This document shows, one piece after another, positions 27,699 to 37,073 of a DNA stretch of 64,000 bases. The stretch covers positions 310,001 to 374,000 of the forward strand of contig NZ_JALKBC010000002.1 of the NCBI RefSeq assembly GCF_023015865.1. Reading direction: 5' to 3'. A model generated the notes under the pieces. It was not told the origin of the DNA, made no database searches, and saw only the letters and a list, made by a program, of their open reading frames with translations. The translations under genes and the position numbers were made by a program. How positions within the stretch are numbered: the first letter of the stretch is position 1; every line of letters begins with the position of its first letter. Source of the DNA: Arenibacter sp. F26102. GTDB taxonomy: Bacteria > Bacteroidota > Bacteroidia > Flavobacteriales > Flavobacteriaceae.

Positions 27699-29077
27699 TG
27701 TATTGAAATAGGGGATAAATGAATTGCTTTGTTTGGGTATTTTCTTAAATACCAAGAAAGGATTCGTTTAGTGTCCATGTTTTCCTTTTGGAGTTCCAAA
27801 AAGTTTTCCAAGTCGCCTACGTTATTTACCTGTTCATTTTTTGGTATAAATCCGTAGCCCTTATATTGGTTGTTGATAACCAAAATAAAACCTTCTTCCT
27901 TTTTATATCTTCCCTTTTCCTTGATTACGATATTTTGGTTCTTGGCCTCTAATTCATCAATAGCCGTTTTTACTTTGGAATTATAGTCGGTAGGGGATTC
28001 CGTTCCCCTGCATATACCGCTACAACTGGTTATGCTGTAATGGGAGCAACTAGATATATTCCCCTGTAAATGGCAGAATTTTGGACATAGCCCATAGGCT
28101 TTGCAAAGTTCTTCCATAAATAACCTGCATTCCGTAATGGTGTTAAATGTGGATAATGGCCTGGGTGTCAATTTTAATTTGTTGTAGGCTAAGTGTAGTA
28201 CACCGTTTCTATCTTCATAAGAAAAAATGGCATACTCTTGTGGAGTACGCTTTTGACTTTGATTATACAATGGGAAATGATGTTTGATTGCGGCAGATTC
28301 CATTAGTAGTGCAATTAGCTCACTGCCCGATAATTCAAAATCTATATCATGTGTTGCCTTGCACATAAGGATCTCTTTGGTGGCCTTGTCATAAAAATGG
28401 CCCAATACCCTCTTTTTTATATCAATGGCCTTGCCAACATAGATAATGGTTCCTTTTTTATCTTTAAAATAATATACCCCAGGAGAATTTGGTAATTTTT
28501 CAAATATTTCCTTCGGTAATGATGGTGGTAGTGTGGCTTCTTGGGAGCGGGCATTTAGAAAAGATTTAAAAACCTTTTCGGCACCATTGGTCCTTAGCAA
28601 TTTTTGAAATAAAAGTACTGTTGCCTGGGCATCCCCTTTTGCCCTATGGCGATCGGTCAACGGAATATTTAGGGAGGTGCATAATTTGCCCAAACTATAG
28701 GAATTTAAACCTGGAATCAATTTTCTGGACAAACGTACCGTACATAATTTTTTACGGGAAAAACTAATACCAATATTCTGAAATTCATGCTTGATTATGT
28801 TGTAATCAAAATTTACGCTATGTGCCACAAATATGGTGTCTTGGGTCATTTCCAAGACGTTTGATGCAATTTCTTCCCAAGTTGGGGCATTGCGTACCAT
28901 ATTGTTATCAATTCCGGTTAGACCGGTTATAAAGTATGGAATTTCACATTCCGGATTCACCAAGGAGGTGTACTCATCTATCACCTCATAACCATCAAAT
29001 TTGAATATGGAAATCTCCGTAATCTTATTACCTTTTATTCCGTTTCCGGTAGTCTCTATATCTATGATGGTATACAT
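27695..29077 (-). CDS. DEDD exonuclease/GIY-YIG nuclease fusion (epsilon-UvrC-N-like)
   Basis: A 460-residue two-nuclease protein. Residues 1-165 are a DnaQ-like 3'-5' exonuclease with the acidic motifs IDIETTGNG (Asp6, Glu8), HSVNFDYNIIKHEF and HRAKGDAQAT. Residues about 195-285 are a GIY-YIG domain, NSPGVYYFKDKKGTIIYVGKAIDIKKRVLGH, like the N-terminal half of UvrC. A Cys/His-containing region follows (GLCPKFCHLQ, SCSHYSITSCSGICRG). The layout matches the Cho-like exonuclease fusions found in Bacteroidota and Actinobacteria, thought to act in DNA repair. Full-length UvrC features are absent. Confidence 0.87.
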   Translation of the reverse strand: MYTIIDIETTGNGIKGNKITEISIFKFDGYEVIDEYTSLVNPECEIPYFITGLTGIDNNMVRNAPTWEEIASNVLEMTQDTIFVAHSVNFDYNIIKHEFQNIGISFSRKKLCTVRLSRKLIPGLNSYSLGKLCTSLNIPLTDRHRAKGDAQATVLLFQKLLRTNGAEKVFKSFLNARSQEATLPPSLPKEIFEKLPNSPGVYYFKDKKGTIIYVGKAIDIKKRVLGHFYDKATKEILMCKATHDIDFELSGSELIALLMESAAIKHHFPLYNQSQKRTPQEYAIFSYEDRNGVLHLAYNKLKLTPRPLSTFNTITECRLFMEELCKAYGLCPKFCHLQGNISSCSHYSITSCSGICRGTESPTDYNSKVKTAIDELEAKNQNIVIKEKGRYKKEEGFILVINNQYKGYGFIPKNEQVNNVGDLENFLELQKENMDTKRILSWYLRKYPNKAIHLSPISIQ

Positions 29078-29259
29078 AAAAAATGGCGCTGGGCATAACA
29101 GAACCTTAAAGTTACGGGAAATTGATCAAAAATTGGATCTATAGGGTATTGAAAAGAAATAATTTCGAAATTCAAGCTTACATCCCACCATCCATGGACT
29201 TCTGAAAGAAAATGTTGTAAGAAACATTGCAGGTCCGCTACAAATAACTTTGTTTCCGG

Positions 29260-30825
29260 TTATTTTAAGTCTTGTATAACTTCCGTTAAAGCCTTGTAAA
29301 TGATGGGCCCGGTTTCTGGTCCCAAAGAATTTTCTTCCCCATAGGTGTCCCCTTCATCATTGTAGAGATATGGCTTTCCCGTATCCCATTCACTTTTGGG
29401 TATAATGTACCCTATTTCATCATTGGAAAGTCCTAAATAGAATTTGTACTTGTCGGTAATTAAGTCCTGAAGTGGAGGTATCTCCATGGGCTGGATGTCA
29501 AATTCGCGCCCTTCCGGAGCTTCAATTCCGCCATAAACAATTTCTGGATATATTTCTCCAGGAATGCTTAAAAAGAAGGCAGGGCCTATCCGAATGGCGC
29601 CCACTTCCGTTCTCGATTTAAAATATTCTGGCATACCCATTTTAATCAAACCAATACCACTGGCAATTTTAAAGGTAGTATTGTCCAAAGGGGCCATTAT
29701 GGTTTTTGCCCTTAAAGAAATATTGGAATTGGCTAGAGTGTCCCCTTTTTGTTTTAGGGCAGCTAAGGACATTAGTGCAATTTGATCTCCAAGCGCTTTG
29801 GTTTTTTTAAAAGTGGGTTCAAAATATTCTTCTCCAGTAAAGGGATCTGGAATACCCAGAGAAGGGTGGGGGGCCATAAGGCCACCAATGGCTCCTGAAA
29901 AATAAATGGCGATACCTCCAAGTCCTTCATGTACCAATTCTTTTCCATTGTATACCCCATTTTCCATTGCTTCACGTATATAATGCGGAAAATCGGAACT
30001 GATCAATAGATTTTGGGACCATAGCGTTTCTGGGTGATTGGCCCAATTTATGATAGTCCCCAAGGTAGTATCGTTTTCAGCATCCAAGACCTGCATTAAA
30101 TGTATTCCAGTCGCTTTTACGATTGGTTTTCGGGTGTCTTTGATAAGTTTTCCGTCTTCACCGGATAGATCTTCGGCGAACACCAGTTTTGCCGGGCGTA
30201 AATTATTAACGGCTTCCGTAATGGCAGCAACAGTTTGGGATTTCACATATTCCATCATTTCAGGATTTACTCCAGAATTGAAAATATTTTCTCCCCATAT
30301 GCCTACAAGATCATTGCTCTCGTGGGTATGGGTAGAGGATAATAAGGTGTAATCTATTCCCAGCTCGGCAGGGATACGCTTTCTTATATCGATCACATCG
30401 CCATGTAAAAAACCAATGGCATCCATAGAAATCATAGCGATCCTGCTTTTGCCATCGTCGATGACCATGACACGGGACCACACATCATCATGGACCCCCT
30501 GTGCCGGCTTGGCATTGCTCATTCCGGCTATCCAGTAGGCATCGAATTTTCCATTGTTGTTGTTGTCATTGTAGGTGTCACCTTCATCTTTACTGTATTT
30601 GTTGTTTCCATTAGCATCGTTCCAAGTATCCACTATAGTGGGTGTAATAGGTTTTTTGGCAAATCCGGCCTTTATGGGTTGAGGAGTTTTATTTTCTATT
30701 TTTAGATCTATTGTATAATTTGGATGGCGGTCACGCCAATTGTATATCACTATGGATGTTCCGATCAACAGGAGTAAAATGACCAATATCCCGATTATTT
30801 TTAACCCCTTTTTTAAAGTTTTCAT
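29260..30825 (-). CDS. Neutral/alkaline ceramidase-fold hydrolase, membrane-anchored (paralogue 1)
   Basis: A 521-residue protein with one N-terminal membrane anchor (about 8-28), then a neutral-ceramidase N-terminal domain. Zinc-site motifs are recognisable: STHTHES (His166/168), NWANHPETL, PGEIYPE and NDEIGYIIPKSEW. The segment aligned with the nucleophile motif NxGDxSP reads GAIGGLMAP, so the catalytic Ser appears to be Met. An Asp/Asn-rich insertion (about 69-95, DANGNNKYSKDEGD...) looks like a calcium-binding loop. Last gene of the six-gene operon that begins at 36519. True ceramidase activity is doubtful; a metal-dependent amidase or esterase on another substrate is possible. Confidence 0.7.
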   Translation of the reverse strand: MKTLKKGLKIIGILVILLLLIGTSIVIYNWRDRHPNYTIDLKIENKTPQPIKAGFAKKPITPTIVDTWNDANGNNKYSKDEGDTYNDNNNNGKFDAYWIAGMSNAKPAQGVHDDVWSRVMVIDDGKSRIAMISMDAIGFLHGDVIDIRKRIPAELGIDYTLLSSTHTHESNDLVGIWGENIFNSGVNPEMMEYVKSQTVAAITEAVNNLRPAKLVFAEDLSGEDGKLIKDTRKPIVKATGIHLMQVLDAENDTTLGTIINWANHPETLWSQNLLISSDFPHYIREAMENGVYNGKELVHEGLGGIAIYFSGAIGGLMAPHPSLGIPDPFTGEEYFEPTFKKTKALGDQIALMSLAALKQKGDTLANSNISLRAKTIMAPLDNTTFKIASGIGLIKMGMPEYFKSRTEVGAIRIGPAFFLSIPGEIYPEIVYGGIEAPEGREFDIQPMEIPPLQDLITDKYKFYLGLSNDEIGYIIPKSEWDTGKPYLYNDEGDTYGEENSLGPETGPIIYKALTEVIQDLK

Positions 30826-30836
30826 TGCATGTAGTT

Positions 30837-32237
30837 TTATAGCTTGGTTTGCGTTAGTGCATTAGCCATTTTAAAATTTAGTTCCATTAGGTAATCGCCC
30901 ATACTGGGCCCATACCATCCCATTAAACGGGCTTCGTAAGTATCATAATAGTAATATTTTTGCGGTACTATATAACCCAGATACTGGCCGTTGAAACTAC
31001 TGAGCACGGAATTATATCCCTGCAGTTCCAAGGCGTTTTTTAAATCCAAGCCATACTCCCCGCTAAGTTCGTATGGCAGTGCAAGCCAAACGAGCTTGTT
31101 TAATTTAAGGCCCTGTACATGAACCGGATTCATTTTGGGGATCAGCTTCCTTCCTAAATAGGGAGAAAGTCGTAAACGGTCAGAGATATATAGGAACTGT
31201 AATTTTGGAATTTCAATCTCTGTGGATATCGCCATTAAATCCATATTCCCAGAATGTTCCATTTTGTTCATGGCCACTTGGGCCGAATCGGCAAGGGTTT
31301 CCCCTATGTATTTCGCTTTGTCAAACTTCTTTCCTATACCTTTATTGGAATGACTGCCCACCGTTCCAGCAAAGAACAGAGCAAGGTCAACGCCATTTTT
31401 TTCCAAATGACGTTGAAAGTATCCCGGATAATCTCCGGTGTATTGTTCATTATCAGTACCTATTACAGTAGCGTGGGCGGAAAAAACACCAATACTGGCC
31501 CTTCTGCCGTTTTCCTGAATAAAGGATAAAAGATCTAGTTTATCATTGAGTCGCCCAGATTCTCCAATTATCCTGTTTCGGACCAAATGGGGAACCTTAA
31601 TATAACCCGACGAAAACTGGGCCGGTTGTTTGTCTGCCAAAGCCTTTAAAATAAGATCGGAAAAATTTTGGGCAAGCCATGCAACCACTTCTGGTTGATA
31701 TTCACCTCCAAAACTTTTGCCTACATAGCCAGGCATGCAATTGCCAATACTGGAATGGGTGTGGGTGGCGCCAAAAAAAAGTTGTTTCCTTGTTATTTTT
31801 CCTCTTAAAATTTCGGTGACTTTTGTTACAACATCTTCGGGTATGGCTACGAGATCCGCGTTGATCAGAACGATGGACTCATTGTTGACATCTATGGCGA
31901 TAGCTTTTGCAAAAAGGGAATCGTGAACACCCGTTGCAATCTTACCATCACCATAACCGGCCATTTTAATGGTATTGAATTCGCCTTTTTTCGGGTCCGG
32001 AATTCCACTTACAATTTTAGGGGTAATGTTTATCCTTGAAAATCCAGCAAGTAAGGATCCCTTGGCTTCTGTTTTATTTTTAACTGCCTCTTCTATATTT
32101 TCAATGGTATTTCTGTAATATTGTGTTTCAAAATATGGAGAGGTATCTATAGTGCTGGTCGCTAAAAAGAAAAGTAGAATTAGGAGCAGGATAAGTGCTC
32201 CAAAAATTTTAACCAAGGTCCTTAACCATTTTCCCAT
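30837..32237 (-). CDS. Neutral/alkaline ceramidase-fold hydrolase, membrane-anchored (paralogue 2)
   Basis: A 466-residue protein with an N-terminal membrane segment (about 8-27). Family motifs are GATHTHSSIGN (zinc His pair), SAHATVIG (second zinc His), FFAGTVGSHSNKG at the nucleophile position, LPYELSGEY (zinc Glu) and GQYLGYIVPQKYY (zinc Tyr). Here the Ser of VGSHSN falls where the catalytic serine of NxGDVSP lies, unlike its two paralogues, so this is the copy most likely to use a serine mechanism. It lacks the Asp-rich insertion of paralogue 1. Gaps of 11 and 5 bases to its neighbours indicate one transcript. Confidence 0.7.
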   Translation of the reverse strand: MGKWLRTLVKIFGALILLLILLFFLATSTIDTSPYFETQYYRNTIENIEEAVKNKTEAKGSLLAGFSRINITPKIVSGIPDPKKGEFNTIKMAGYGDGKIATGVHDSLFAKAIAIDVNNESIVLINADLVAIPEDVVTKVTEILRGKITRKQLFFGATHTHSSIGNCMPGYVGKSFGGEYQPEVVAWLAQNFSDLILKALADKQPAQFSSGYIKVPHLVRNRIIGESGRLNDKLDLLSFIQENGRRASIGVFSAHATVIGTDNEQYTGDYPGYFQRHLEKNGVDLALFFAGTVGSHSNKGIGKKFDKAKYIGETLADSAQVAMNKMEHSGNMDLMAISTEIEIPKLQFLYISDRLRLSPYLGRKLIPKMNPVHVQGLKLNKLVWLALPYELSGEYGLDLKNALELQGYNSVLSSFNGQYLGYIVPQKYYYYDTYEARLMGWYGPSMGDYLMELNFKMANALTQTKL

Positions 32238-32242
32238 CGTTG

Positions 32243-33325
32243 TTAGTATTTAAGTTTTTGTGGATCTATAACGATATATTTTACTGTTTTTCGGTTCCAG
32301 GTATAAACAATGTGCACCTTCCCGTCCGGAGCCTGTATCATAGTGGGGTATGAATATTCTTCTCCTTCCTTATCCGTGTTTTCCCTTAACGGTTCCAAGT
32401 CCAACACCCTTTTCCAATTTTTACCGTCATTGGACAAGGCCAAACTTAAAGGCACCCGATCACCCCAATTTTTACCTGTGGGATTGTATACCAATAATTG
32501 TCGTCCGTCCTTTAAGCTTACCCCATCAATGCCAGAATTGGGATTGGGTAATGAAGTGGCTGTCATTTTACTCCAAGTACTGCCATAATCCGTAGACCAA
32601 TTTTCTGTGACTACCTCATTTTCAGTTCTGCTCAATAGCTGTAATTTTCCATTTCCATAATTAAGGATCACGGGTTGAATGGCTCCAAATTCTTTGCCAT
32701 CATTAAGGGCTTGTGTTTTGGACCATGTTTTTCCGTTATCCTTACTAAGTTCGAGATGTATCTTCCAACCTTCCTTATTATCTTCTGTGCTGGATGGCGA
32801 GAGTATTTCACCGCTTGCCAATTGTATAGGTTGATTTTTTATAGGTCCAAGCATGCCATCTGGAAGTTTTATAGGGTTGGACCAGGTTTTTCCATCATCC
32901 TCAGAGGTCATATATAGTCCCCACCACTCAGTAGGACTAGGTCCTACCTTGTAAAATAGAATTAACGGTTGGCCTTTTGGTTTAAAGAGTACTGGGTTCC
33001 AACAAGGATATCTGGTACCATCTTCCTGTACGCCGTTAACAACTTCGATAGGGGTAGACCATGAGCCGCCTGTTTTTCGCGATACCCATATTCCAACATC
33101 GTCGTTCTTTTCTTCCGTCCCACCAAACCAAGAGGAGACAACGGTTCCATTGCTCACTTCAACGGTAGAGGCATGGCATTCTGGCGTAAGTGCATTTTCT
33201 ATTTCGTAAACAAATTCCTGTTCCAAGATAGCTGGATGATCTAATGGAACTACTTCAGGTAATTTATCCATTTTTCCTTTACAAGATAGTATAATCAGGG
33301 AACATAAAATTAATGGCAGTTTCAT
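32243..33325 (-). CDS. BNR/Asp-box exo-sialidase-like lipoprotein
   Basis: A 360-residue six-bladed beta-propeller protein with a short lipoprotein leader (LIILSCKGK). At least four Asp boxes are readable: SEDDGKTW, SKDNGKTW, STDYGSTW and SNDGKNW. An active-site-like SSWFGGTEEKNDDVGIW occurs near the N-terminus. The GH33 sialidase FRIP arginine motif is not evident, so it belongs to the broad sialidase-like (BNR_2) group and may cleave another acidic or deoxy sugar. It sits between two enzyme classes, a ceramidase-fold protein and an alpha/beta hydrolase, in the same operon. Likely periplasmic or surface-exposed. Confidence 0.7.
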   Translation of the reverse strand: MKLPLILCSLIILSCKGKMDKLPEVVPLDHPAILEQEFVYEIENALTPECHASTVEVSNGTVVSSWFGGTEEKNDDVGIWVSRKTGGSWSTPIEVVNGVQEDGTRYPCWNPVLFKPKGQPLILFYKVGPSPTEWWGLYMTSEDDGKTWSNPIKLPDGMLGPIKNQPIQLASGEILSPSSTEDNKEGWKIHLELSKDNGKTWSKTQALNDGKEFGAIQPVILNYGNGKLQLLSRTENEVVTENWSTDYGSTWSKMTATSLPNPNSGIDGVSLKDGRQLLVYNPTGKNWGDRVPLSLALSNDGKNWKRVLDLEPLRENTDKEGEEYSYPTMIQAPDGKVHIVYTWNRKTVKYIVIDPQKLKY

Positions 33326-33345
33326 ATGATTTGTATTTTTGGTTT

Positions 33346-34320
33346 CTATTTATTTGTTAATGAATTCACTAATGGGACATATTTTTCGAAAAAATCATCC
33401 ATATAATACTGGCAATATTCATTTACTTTAACGGCTATGTCCATAGTATGGGGCCATCCTTTTAATTTGTGATAATAGGATGGAACGCCAACTTCCTGTA
33501 ATTTTTTATGCAAACGATCGGATTGGGCCACTGGTACCAGTTCGTCCAAGGTACCGTGGAAAGTAAGTGTTGGAGGAGCATCTTTCGATACTAGGAATAA
33601 TGGTGAGGCCCGTCTGTACAACTCAGGGGCCTCTTCGAAGGTCTTTCCGAACAGGAATTTTACGGAACCCTCATTTTTGGCTTTTTCCGTAGTAAGGTCG
33701 GATGGGCCGTAAATATTTACCAAGGCTTGTACCTTGGGAGAATTCTCGCTCTTGGTTTCGCTTGCACCGGTATTGGTGAAGGCTGTCATCATAGACAAAT
33801 GAGCTCCTGCAGAGCCTCCAATAAGTGCAATTTGTTTATTGTTGATATGGTAATCATTGGCATGTTGCTTTAACCAAATAATGGCGTCTTCCACGTCGTT
33901 CAATTGTGCAGGATATTTGGCGACACCACTTAAACGATATTGAACAGTAGCAGTAACGTAACCTTTTTTGGCATAACTGATTAAATAATGCCAATAATCT
34001 TCTTTTTTACCTTTTTTCCAGGCTCCACCATGTACAAAAATCAATAAGGGGGCATTTTCCTTAATGTCCTTGTAATGGTAGACATCCAATTTTAACGAAA
34101 GTGTATCCGCGGTTTTATACACCACGTCTTTATATTCTTTAATAGATTCTGGAAGGGGATAACTGGTCTCTATGAGTTTTAAGGCACCGGTGGCATAAGC
34201 TATTTTAAGGGTTGTATTGCTAGAATAGCCTTTGGGAGGTTGGGATATATCGTACTGTTTAGCTTTGCACCCAACAATTATTAAGAATATCGATAAAATA
34301 TGTACTATTCTTTTGTCCAT
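33346..34320 (-). CDS. Alpha/beta hydrolase lipoprotein (BD-FAE/acetylesterase-like)
   Basis: A 324-residue exported esterase with lipobox IIVGCKA (about Cys18). The oxyanion motif HGGAWKKGKKEDYW, nucleophile motif IGGSAGAHLSM, acid in TLDELVPVAQS and terminal His in GWPHTMD form a complete hormone-sensitive-lipase/BD-FAE-like catalytic set. It probably removes acyl groups (acetyl or feruloyl type) from a carbohydrate. It lies 11 bases after the MFS gene and 20 bases before the sialidase-like gene, so it is part of the six-gene operon. Confidence 0.8.
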   Translation of the reverse strand: MDKRIVHILSIFLIIVGCKAKQYDISQPPKGYSSNTTLKIAYATGALKLIETSYPLPESIKEYKDVVYKTADTLSLKLDVYHYKDIKENAPLLIFVHGGAWKKGKKEDYWHYLISYAKKGYVTATVQYRLSGVAKYPAQLNDVEDAIIWLKQHANDYHINNKQIALIGGSAGAHLSMMTAFTNTGASETKSENSPKVQALVNIYGPSDLTTEKAKNEGSVKFLFGKTFEEAPELYRRASPLFLVSKDAPPTLTFHGTLDELVPVAQSDRLHKKLQEVGVPSYYHKLKGWPHTMDIAVKVNEYCQYYMDDFFEKYVPLVNSLTNK

Positions 34321-34331
34321 AATTAATTTAC

Positions 34332-35612
34332 CTAAGGTTCCGATATTTTTCCAGAGCCAAAAAGCTCTTTAAGACTTATTGTTTTGTTGTTTACCAGCGG
34401 TTTGGCCCAAAATCCAATACTAAAAATAAAACCTAAAGTCAGGTATAAAAAGATCATACCGCCTTTTAACCCAACTAAGTCACCTATTGCCCCAACAATA
34501 AGTGGTACTATGGCCCCGCCCACTATTCCGGAACAGAGAATGCCAGAGAGGGCTCCGTGGTTATCTTTTACAGAGTTCAATGCCAAGGAGAAAATAATGG
34601 ACCACATAACCGAAGCAAAAAAACCTACTAAGGGAAACGCCACAACGGCAATTTGTGCAGAGCCGAAAAGTGCAGCGGTCAAACTTAAGATGGCCGCCCC
34701 TGAAAATAATTTCAGAACCAATTTGCTGTCCATAAATTTTAAAAGTAGTAGCCCTAAAATACAGCCTACTGTTAATAGACCCCAAAACAAGGAAATGGCG
34801 CCGGCCCCTTCTACCCTTGGGTCCAAACCATGGTATTCGGATAGGAATTGCGACATCCAATTGGCCACACCCTGTTCGGTACCAACATAGGCGAACAAGC
34901 CCATAAAAAATAAGAGCACTTTTTTGTTTTTAAATAACTCCTTGTTCGTGGCCCAAGTACCGGCTTTTTCGTCTTCATTCCTCTCTACCTTGGGTAATTT
35001 AATAGGATATATGAAAATGAGCATGAACAGTGAGATAATGCCAAATATCCAGTACAGGGAAACCCATGGCAAATTTTCTGGCACAATGTTGTGAAACGTA
35101 TTGATTATAAAATTGGAATTGTCCGGACCAGAATAGTTTTCCAGATTGAGTACCAGATATGAGAAAAGGAAAGGACTAATAAAAGAGGCCAGTCCAAATG
35201 CGAGTTGTCCCATTACAGAATTAAAGGCAAAATGTTCTTCACCCCCAGCAACGCGCAGCAATGGATTTATAGCCACTTGTAACATTGCCATTCCCGATCC
35301 TATTAAAAAAAGTGATACCAGGGCTATCGGGAAATTGGGAAACATAGAAAATAGAATAGCACCAAAAAAGGAGACCAAAAATGCAGCCAACATTACCTGT
35401 TTTTCCCCATAACTTTCTACCGCTACACCCGAGGGAATGGAAAACACGCCATAAGCAACAAAAAAAGCAAATGGCAATAAAGCGGCCATCGTTAAACTAA
35501 CCTTGAAATCCGTGATAATATCAGGTATTAATGGCCCTAAAATATTGGTAAGGAAGGAAATGACAAAAAAGATGAATAAAATAAGGACTACAATGAATTG
35601 ATTTTTTCTCAT
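34332..35612 (-). CDS. Sugar MFS transporter, FucP/NagP-like
   Basis: A 426-residue inner-membrane permease with about 12 transmembrane segments. Segments such as FFVAYGVFSIPSGVAVESYGEKQVM, LFLIGSGMAMLQVAINPLLR, FAYVGTEQGVANWMSQFL and GILCSGIVGGAIVPLIVGAIGD match the fucose/glucose/N-acetylglucosamine:H+ symporter branch common in Bacteroidota sugar loci. The substrate cannot be named; its operon mates suggest a sugar or sugar acid released by the hydrolases. Gaps to neighbours are 11 and 16 bases. Confidence 0.85.
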   Translation of the reverse strand: MRKNQFIVVLILFIFFVISFLTNILGPLIPDIITDFKVSLTMAALLPFAFFVAYGVFSIPSGVAVESYGEKQVMLAAFLVSFFGAILFSMFPNFPIALVSLFLIGSGMAMLQVAINPLLRVAGGEEHFAFNSVMGQLAFGLASFISPFLFSYLVLNLENYSGPDNSNFIINTFHNIVPENLPWVSLYWIFGIISLFMLIFIYPIKLPKVERNEDEKAGTWATNKELFKNKKVLLFFMGLFAYVGTEQGVANWMSQFLSEYHGLDPRVEGAGAISLFWGLLTVGCILGLLLLKFMDSKLVLKLFSGAAILSLTAALFGSAQIAVVAFPLVGFFASVMWSIIFSLALNSVKDNHGALSGILCSGIVGGAIVPLIVGAIGDLVGLKGGMIFLYLTLGFIFSIGFWAKPLVNNKTISLKELFGSGKISEP

Positions 35613-35628
35613 CTTATGGGTGCGAAGA

Positions 35629-36519
35629 TTAATTGAGGGTGTCTTTTTTCAAACTTAATTCATCCTTTACACCAAGAGGTTTTCTGATAAAAATAATTAC
35701 GGTGGCCGTGATGAACATTAACAAACCATAAATGGCCGGTACAATGGAGTATTCTGCATTGTTCAGGGCTATTGTTGCCAAGGTTATCGCCAAAGTCCCG
35801 TTTTGGATTCCTGTTTCAATGGAAATACTGATGGCCTGTGGTCTTGTTAGTTTAAACAGGACTGCCATTAAAAACCCTATGGTCATGGTACTTACATTTA
35901 GCAGTATAGCTGGTAGACCTGCCTCACTTAAATAGCTCATAAAAACGTCCTTGACGCTGATTGTTACCCCAATGATTACCAAAATAAAAATTATGGCAGA
36001 GGCTATCTTAACAGGTTTCTCCATTTTGTTGGCAAATGCTTCAAATTTACTTTTTATAAGCATCCCGATTCCCACGGGGATGATCACTATTACCAATAAC
36101 TGTTTTACCATGGTTATGGCATCAACAGTGACGGCCATGCTTTTGTTGGAGAATTCTTCCAAGGCAAATTGCACAATTAAGGGAATGGTTAAAATGGACA
36201 AAATACTCGACACGGCAGTCAGGGAAACTGATAAGGCCAAATCTCCCTTGGCCAAATAAGACAGCATGTTGGATGTTGGTCCTCCTGGACAGGCTGCCAA
36301 TAGCATAATGCCTATGGCTGTTGTTGGGGACAAGCTTAGGGAAATAGCAATAAAATAACCAATTAAAGGCAGTAACAACATCTGACAGAGGAGACCTATG
36401 ATCATGGCCTTGGGATAGCTTACCACTCTCTTAAAATCGGATACGGTCAAGGATAGGCCCATTCCGAACATTATAATGATCAAGGAAACGGCAAGGATTA
36501 TTCCAGAGGTAGAATTCAT
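35629..36519 (-). CDS. Bile acid:Na+ symporter (BASS/ASBT) family transporter
   Basis: A 296-residue inner-membrane transporter with about 9-10 helices. The start is the ATG at 36519; the longer frame begins with TTG two codons earlier. Family segments are MFGMGLSLTVSDFKRV, LLAACPGGPTSNMLSYLAKGD (the conserved crossover region), and ISIETGIQNGTLAITLA near the C-terminus. Bacterial members carry organic acids such as pantoate, pyruvate-like acids or sulfonates with Na+. It is the first gene of the six-gene operon, which suggests that uptake of an acid is part of the pathway. Confidence 0.85.
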   Translation of the reverse strand: MNSTSGIILAVSLIIIMFGMGLSLTVSDFKRVVSYPKAMIIGLLCQMLLLPLIGYFIAISLSLSPTTAIGIMLLAACPGGPTSNMLSYLAKGDLALSVSLTAVSSILSILTIPLIVQFALEEFSNKSMAVTVDAITMVKQLLVIVIIPVGIGMLIKSKFEAFANKMEKPVKIASAIIFILVIIGVTISVKDVFMSYLSEAGLPAILLNVSTMTIGFLMAVLFKLTRPQAISISIETGIQNGTLAITLATIALNNAEYSIVPAIYGLLMFITATVIIFIRKPLGVKDELSLKKDTLN

Positions 36520-37073
36520 GATCAATAGGTTTTATTGAAAATCATTATCATTTATGCAAAATTGGGTTACACACAAATAAAACTTTTTAAAAGTTATTTT
36601 CCCTATTAAATTTTATTTGATTTACATTATATTTTAGCAAAAAAGTGATTATATGATTACATTTTTCTTAAAAGTGTTAGAATATTTGAAATTTGAAGCA
36701 CCTTTTTAGCTTGTTGTCCTAAAAAGACAGGAAAGGATACACTGTTAGTTCCACCTTTGCATTAATATAGTGTAGTTATAGTGCCATAAATATTAATCCT
36801 GTAATGGTCTTGCTTTTATGTCATGGACTGGGGTAGAGGTAAAAGTCATGTGGCTAAGCCTTAATGCCTAGGTGTAGTTGGAGGTGTTCATATGGGTTAT
36901 TTCTCTTTTACCCATTTATTGAGTTTTGCTTTCTAGACCTTACATATGCCACGGGTATATCCAAGTTAATTTATTATTAACCTATTAGTCCTATAGATTT
37001 TATTTTGTAGTTTTGCGCTTGGTTATTAGGGCCCCAAGAAAGGCTTGAAGTAGAATTTTAAACAACTATCAAA
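36520..37073. other. Intergenic region between divergent transporter and FadL genes
   Basis: About 550 bases without a convincing gene, AT-rich at both ends with a more mixed middle (36770-36960). It should hold the promoter of the minus-strand operon (not identified) and of the FadL gene (see 37008). A small hairpin, ATGGGT (36892-36897) with ACCCAT (36910-36915), is followed by T-rich DNA, so a short RNA is possible but not shown. Confidence 0.5.
37008..37015 (+). promoter_or_regulatory. Candidate -7 box upstream of the FadL-like gene
   Basis: TAGTTTTG matches the flavobacterial -7 consensus TAnnTTTG, 58 bases before the ATG at 37074. A TTAG at 36985-36988 lies about where the TTG element is expected but is not an exact match. 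Confidence 0.45.

Noticed and set aside
34384-34890. 168-codon plus-strand frame inside the MFS gene
   Set aside because: It is antisense to a clear 12-helix permease; its composition reflects the complementary codons.
36520-37073. Riboswitch or conserved RNA upstream of the FadL gene
   Set aside because: Only one small hairpin was seen and no known riboswitch core could be matched by eye.
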